Translations under genes and position numbers: made by a program | Notes under the pieces: generated by a model | What the model was told of the DNA's origin: nothing | Databases searched by the model: none | What the model saw: the letters and a program-made list of their open reading frames with translations, nothing else | Part shown: positions 20,672 through 23,389 of the stretch, piece by piece | Layout of the letters: each line of letters opens with the position of its first letter | Numbering within the stretch: the stretch's first letter is position 1 | Source: RGIG5579 sp045580105 | GTDB taxonomy: Bacteria; Bacillota; Clostridia; Oscillospirales; SIG627 | Assembly: GCA_045580105.1 (NCBI GenBank) | Contig: JAZNNH010000058.1 | Coordinates: 1-23,389, forward strand | Reading direction: 5' to 3' | DNA: 23,389 bases

Positions 20672-21073
20672 TTAGTTTATCGCAACAGGAGGGGTTTCAA
20701 AGCCGCCTGTTTTCTTGGTGGTTGTGGTCGGTTTTTTCGTCGTCGTTGTTGCGGTTGTCGTTGACGTTTTGGTGGTTGTCGTCGTGTTAGAACCGCTTGT
20801 GGTTGTCGTTGTGGTTGTTGTTCCGCTTCCGAAGGGAACGCTACCTGATCCGGATTCTTGGGAAGTGCCCGGAACAGGGGAATCGGGCGTTTGATTTTCA
20901 CCTTTGCTTTGTTCTTTGGTGGAAGAATCCGCTTTTTCGGAATCGGTTTGCGTTTCCTGCGTGACGACCTCTTGTTCGGGCTCGGTCTCCGTTTCTTCTT
21001 TTTTGTCAGCGCAAGAGGTGAGAGGAATCAAAAGAAGAAGGAGCGTCAACAGAATGGGAAGAAAGCGTTTCAT
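20672..21073 (-). CDS. Small Thr-rich lipoprotein B, unknown function
   Basis: The 133-residue product begins MKRFLPILLTLLLLLIPLTSC with lipobox LTSC, seen as LIPLTSC. An acidic linker (ETETEPEQEVVTQETQTDSE), a Ser/Gly stretch and a Thr/Lys block rich in runs of up to eight Thr follow, and the protein ends GGFETPPVAIN. No folded domain is evident. The ATG overlaps the stop of the SPFH gene as ATGA, and GGAGG lies 9 bases upstream, so the two are translationally coupled. An earlier in-frame start inside the SPFH gene would give a basic N-terminus unlike a lipoprotein signal. The close likeness to the next lipoprotein in layout and C-terminal motif points to paralogues. Confidence 0.85.
   Translation of the reverse strand: MKRFLPILLTLLLLLIPLTSCADKKEETETEPEQEVVTQETQTDSEKADSSTKEQSKGENQTPDSPVPGTSQESGSGSVPFGSGTTTTTTTTSGSNTTTTTKTSTTTATTTTKKPTTTTKKTGGFETPPVAIN
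20708..20822. repeat. Low-complexity Thr-codon tract
   Basis: On the - strand this stretch is almost only ACN and AAR codons. It encodes runs such as TTTTTTTT and KKPTTTTKK in lipoprotein B. Mixed third bases show that it is kept as protein composition, but slippage is likely in such sequence. Confidence 0.8.
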
Positions 21074-22041
21074 TCGTTTTCGCCTCCGTTCCGATCGTCG
21101 CAACAAGGATCGACTTTCTTTTTCGGTTCAGGTATCTTTTCGGGCTTGGTATGATCTCCCAAACCGGTGATTTCGGACAGAAGCGTTGCTTGTGTTGCGG
21201 TGTTTACCACGTCGGTTGGAATGATGATCTTGGAAGCAACTCCGTTGGACAAATGAACCAGAGATTCATATTTTTTCAATTCAAGGACAGCGGCGGTCGG
21301 ATCGGCATCGCGAAGAGCCCGAAGCCCTTCTGCCTCTGCTTGTTTTGCCAAAAGAATGGCTTTTGCTTCGCCTTCGGCTTTTGCAATGCGGGCATCGCGC
21401 TCACCCTCGGCGGCTAAGATCATGGCCTGTTTGTCACCTTCGGCTCGGGTGATGGCGGCTGCCTTGTGACCTTCTGCCTGAAGCATGGTTTCGCGACGGT
21501 CGCGTTCCGCTTTCATCTGCTTTTCCATCGCATTTTGAATTTCCGCAGGCGGAATGATGTTGCGAAGTTCAACGCGGTGAACCTTGATGCCCCACTTGTC
21601 GGTGGCATCATCTAAAATGGTGGTCATTTTGGCATTGATGGTGTCACGCGAGGTAAGCGTTCCGTCCAGTTCCAGTTCGCCGACGATGTTACGCAGCGTG
21701 GTAGCTGCCAAATTCGCCAGAGCAAGAATGGGATTAACGGCGCCGTATGCATAAAGCTGAGCATCGTAGATGGCGTAATAGATGACGGTGTCAATTTGCA
21801 TGGTAACGTTATCTTTTGTGATGACCGGTTGAGGAGGGGAATCGAGAACTTGTTCCTTCATCGTGATCTTTTTGGCAATGCGCTCGAGCACCGGAATCTT
21901 GAAGTGAATGCCTGCACCCCACGTGGTGCGGTATTTTCCCAAGAACTCGATGACGTATTCCGAAGCTTGGGGGACAATGTGAATGCAACGGAACAGAACG
22001 GTAAGGATCAGAATAAGGACAATGATATACAGAATCTCCAT
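21070..22041 (-). CDS. SPFH/band-7 family membrane protein (stomatin/QmcA-like)
   Basis: The 323-residue protein has one N-terminal membrane helix (EILYIIVLILILTVLF), an SPFH domain (about 22-200: VPQASEYVIEFLGKYRTTWG, VITKDNVTMQIDTVIYY, RNIVGELELDGTLTSRD) and a long Ala/Glu/Arg coiled coil (about 200-275, with repeated RAEGDKQA-like units). The tail is charged and contains a CC pair (DPCCDD). Proteins of this family assemble rings or cages that organise membrane microdomains and proteases. Usually an NfeD partner is adjacent; here two lipoprotein genes follow instead. ATG 22041 is chosen for AAGGAG 7 bases upstream; the open frame continues to 22179 but without coding character. It is the first gene of a three-gene operon. 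Confidence 0.92.
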   Translation of the reverse strand: MEILYIIVLILILTVLFRCIHIVPQASEYVIEFLGKYRTTWGAGIHFKIPVLERIAKKITMKEQVLDSPPQPVITKDNVTMQIDTVIYYAIYDAQLYAYGAVNPILALANLAATTLRNIVGELELDGTLTSRDTINAKMTTILDDATDKWGIKVHRVELRNIIPPAEIQNAMEKQMKAERDRRETMLQAEGHKAAAITRAEGDKQAMILAAEGERDARIAKAEGEAKAILLAKQAEAEGLRALRDADPTAAVLELKKYESLVHLSNGVASKIIIPTDVVNTATQATLLSEITGLGDHTKPEKIPEPKKKVDPCCDDRNGGENE

Positions 22042-22069
22042 ATGGTACTCCTTATAATAGTCTATCGTT

Positions 22070-22098
22070 ATTATATAATAAAAAATATAAAATTGCAA
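22070..22098 (-). promoter_or_regulatory. Promoter of the SPFH-lipoprotein operon
   Basis: On the - strand TTGCAA (22098-22093) and a perfect TATAAT (22075-22070) are 17 bases apart in a very AT-rich stretch. Transcription would begin near 22063, giving a leader of about 20 bases before the ATG. Confidence 0.8.
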
Positions 22099-22157
22099 TA
22101 GGGAAATAGAAGGAAGTTTGGTCTTTTTCGGAAAAAGAAACGTTTTTTGCAAAAGAG

Positions 22158-22195
22158 CATAAAAAAAGAAGAGGAGCATTGGCTCCTCTTCTTTT
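22158..22195 (-). terminator. Terminator after rplL
   Basis: Bases 22182-22195 pair with 22164-22177 in a 14-bp stem (GAAGAGGAGC core) with a 4-base loop, followed on the - strand by a T run. It lies 12 bases past the rplL stop. Confidence 0.92.
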
Positions 22196-22206
22196 GAAAA
22201 TCACTC

Positions 22207-22584
22207 TTACTTCAGTTCTGCGGTAGCGCCGGCTTCGGTGAGCTTCTTAACGATCTCATCACCGTCTGCCTTAGAAACTGCTTCTTTGACCTTGGAAGGA
22301 ACGTTTTCAACCATGTCTTTTGCGTCTTTCAGACCCAGACCGGTGATTTCGCGAACCACTTTGATAACGTCGAGCTTCTTGTCGCCGAAGTTGGTCAGCA
22401 TAACGTCATATTCGCTCTTTTCTTCAGCACCTGCAGCAGCAACGGGAGCAGCAGCACCGGCAACAGCAACGGGAGCAGCGGAAACGCCGAATTCTTCTTC
22501 GAGTGCGGAAACGAGATCCTTCATTTCAAGGATAGTAAGGGATTTGATTTCTTCCAGAATCTGGGTGGTCTTTTCAGTAGCCAT
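22207..22584 (-). CDS. rplL: 50S ribosomal protein L7/L12
   Basis: This is the stalk protein that recruits translation GTPases. It has 125 residues: an N-terminal dimerisation helix region (TEKTTQILEEIKSLTILEMK), an Ala/Pro/Val hinge (about 34-52) and the C-terminal domain with KLDVIKVVREITGLGLKDAK and VENVPSKVKEAVSK. Length and motifs are standard. GGAGGT lies 9 bases before the ATG. It follows rplJ by 48 bases without an own promoter, so it is co-transcribed with it and subject to the L10 leader. Confidence 0.98.
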   Translation of the reverse strand: MATEKTTQILEEIKSLTILEMKDLVSALEEEFGVSAAPVAVAGAAAPVAAAGAEEKSEYDVMLTNFGDKKLDVIKVVREITGLGLKDAKDMVENVPSKVKEAVSKADGDEIVKKLTEAGATAELK

Positions 22585-22632
22585 TTTAAAATACCTCCGA
22601 ATTAAAATAAATTTGTTTTGTAATTGGTCGGA

Positions 22633-23148
22633 TTAAGCATCGGCGCTTTCGCCGGCTTCTTCCTTGTCGATCTTTGCTTGAAGAACATAGGCAAGTCCAT
22701 AGAGCGGACCCATCATGCTGCCCATGATCTTGCAGAGCATTTCTTCCTTGGAAGGAGTGCTTGCGAGTTCATTTACAGCAGCGGCGTCGATCACACCGCC
22801 ATCAATGAAACCAGCTTTGATCTGGAAGGTTTCGATCTTATCGGCATACTCTTTCAGAATCTTAGCGGGAGCGATGGGATCTTCTGCGGAAATAGCAAGG
22901 GCATTCATGCCTTCCAGATAAGATTTGATTTCGCCGTAGCCACAAGCTTCGCAAGCTCTTCCGGTCATGGAATTCTTGTAAACTTTGTAGTCAACGCCTG
23001 CTTCACGAAGGGCTTTACGCAGCTGGGTATCTTGCTCTACGGTAATACCGGTATAGCTTACCAGAACACCTGCGGTAGCACCTTTGATCTTCTCTGTCAG
23101 CTCGGCACAGTCTGCCTGCTTCTTTTCAAGAATCTTTGCGCTGGGCAT
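22633..23148 (-). CDS. rplJ: 50S ribosomal protein L10
   Basis: L10 anchors the L7/L12 dimers to the ribosomal stalk base and represses its own operon by binding the leader. The 171-residue product starts MPSAKILEKKQADCAELTEK; core motifs are GVLVSYTGITVEQDTQLRK, YKVYKNSMTGRAC and AGFIDGGVID. The C-terminal helix for L12 binding ends with an acidic tail (EEAGESADA). ATG 23148 is chosen because GGAGGT is 7 bases upstream; the earlier in-frame ATG at 23163 is part of that site's surroundings and lacks its own. It is preceded by an L10 leader and its own promoter. Confidence 0.97.
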   Translation of the reverse strand: MPSAKILEKKQADCAELTEKIKGATAGVLVSYTGITVEQDTQLRKALREAGVDYKVYKNSMTGRACEACGYGEIKSYLEGMNALAISAEDPIAPAKILKEYADKIETFQIKAGFIDGGVIDAAAVNELASTPSKEEMLCKIMGSMMGPLYGLAYVLQAKIDKEEAGESADA

Positions 23149-23175
23149 CTTTTTTACCTCCATTCAAGATTTTTG

Positions 23176-23298
23176 ACAACAAAAAGGGCATTCCTTCTGC
23201 CGAAGAAATGCCCTTTAATCCAAATTAAAGAGTGCGTTTCCTCGACAGGCGCTGATCGCTTTCAGAAGGGAAGTCCTTCACCTGTTGTCTTAGGCAAC
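23176..23298 (-). ncRNA. Ribosomal protein L10 leader with attenuator
   Basis: On the - strand the leader contains the L10-binding element: ACAGGTG near 23284-23278 pairs with CGCCTGTC near 23251-23244, followed by GAGG, a known signature of L10 leaders. Downstream, CTTTAAT/ATTAAAG (23213-23219 with 23224-23230) can form a small hairpin whose bases overlap the stem of a terminator (23183-23192 with 23207-23216, AAAGGGCATT type) followed by T. The two cannot form together, so this reads as antiterminator and terminator, in line with L10 autoregulation by attenuation in Gram-positives. Confidence 0.85.
23183..23216 (-). terminator. Attenuator hairpin in front of rplJ
   Basis: AAAGGGCATT and AATGCCCTTT pair, extended by an inner CTTC/GAAG-type stem, and are followed on the - strand by TTTTTG. 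It lies within the leader, about 35 bases before the rplJ start, so it acts on rplJ-rplL readthrough rather than ending a full gene. Confidence 0.85.
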
Positions 23299-23304
23299 AA
23301 ACGG

Positions 23305-23333
23305 ATTATAACACCAAGCGGTGCGTTTGTCAA
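23305..23333 (-). promoter_or_regulatory. Consensus promoter of rplJ-rplL
   Basis: On the - strand TTGACA (23333-23328) and TATAAT (23310-23305) match consensus exactly with a 17-base spacer. It lies in the gap between the rplA stop and the L10 leader, so rplJ-rplL have their own start besides any readthrough from rplA. Confidence 0.93.
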
Positions 23334-23338
23334 TAGAT

Positions 23339-23389
23339 TTACGCGAGTTTTGCGGCGTTTACTTTCACGCCGGGGCCCATGGTGGAAGC
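23339..23389 (-). CDS. rplA: 50S ribosomal protein L1, C-terminal end only
   Basis: The last 16 codons, ASTMGPGVKVNAAKLA and stop, match the conserved C-terminus of L1 (STMGPGVKV). The rest of the gene lies beyond the right edge of the window. Position directly upstream of the L10 leader agrees with the rplK-rplA-rplJ-rplL order. Confidence 0.92.
   Translation of the reverse strand, partial: ASTMGPGVKVNAAKLA

Overview
The window looks like a chromosomal segment from a Gram-positive anaerobe of the Clostridia/Oscillospirales kind. This is inferred from the nusA-ylxR-L7Ae-infB-rbfA-nrnA-truB gene order, the strong GGAGG ribosome binding sites, RNase J, DacF-type carboxypeptidase, Thr-rich lipoprotein linkers and a Clostridia-style secreted protein. 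No mobile element, CRISPR array, tRNA or rRNA was seen. Base composition looks moderate and even, with no obvious foreign island.

Left part (1-10647, + strand). A translation/RNA-processing operon enters the window inside nusA and runs through ylxR (rnpM), a YlxQ-type L7Ae protein, infB, rbfA, a DHH phosphoesterase (nrnA type) and truB, with short gaps or overlaps. After 74 bases follow a sugar-nucleotidyltransferase fused to a degenerate phosphohexomutase-like domain, and then RNase J, whose start lies inside the end of that gene. A clear terminator closes the cluster at 10621-10647.

Middle (10648-17332). A monocistronic 900-residue secreted protein has its own consensus promoter, a 5' UTR hairpin and a strong terminator. 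On the - strand lies a metal-resistance operon: an SmtB-like ArsR repressor and a CadA/ZntA-type P1B ATPase, with a perfect 8-4-8 operator directly downstream of a consensus promoter. Upstream of it on the same strand is a penicillin-binding D,D-carboxypeptidase (dacF type) with its own terminator.

Right part (17333-23389). A + strand polar amino acid ABC importer (binding lipoprotein, permease, ATPase) has tandem hairpins between the first two genes and ends at a bidirectional terminator. Facing it on the - strand is a small operon of an SPFH/band-7 membrane protein and two short Thr-rich lipoproteins; this is the least explained unit and the best candidate for an undescribed envelope system. 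Further right on the - strand are rplL, rplJ, an L10 leader with an apparent attenuator and a perfect promoter, and the 3' end of rplA. rplL is followed by a terminator, and rpoB is not next to it.
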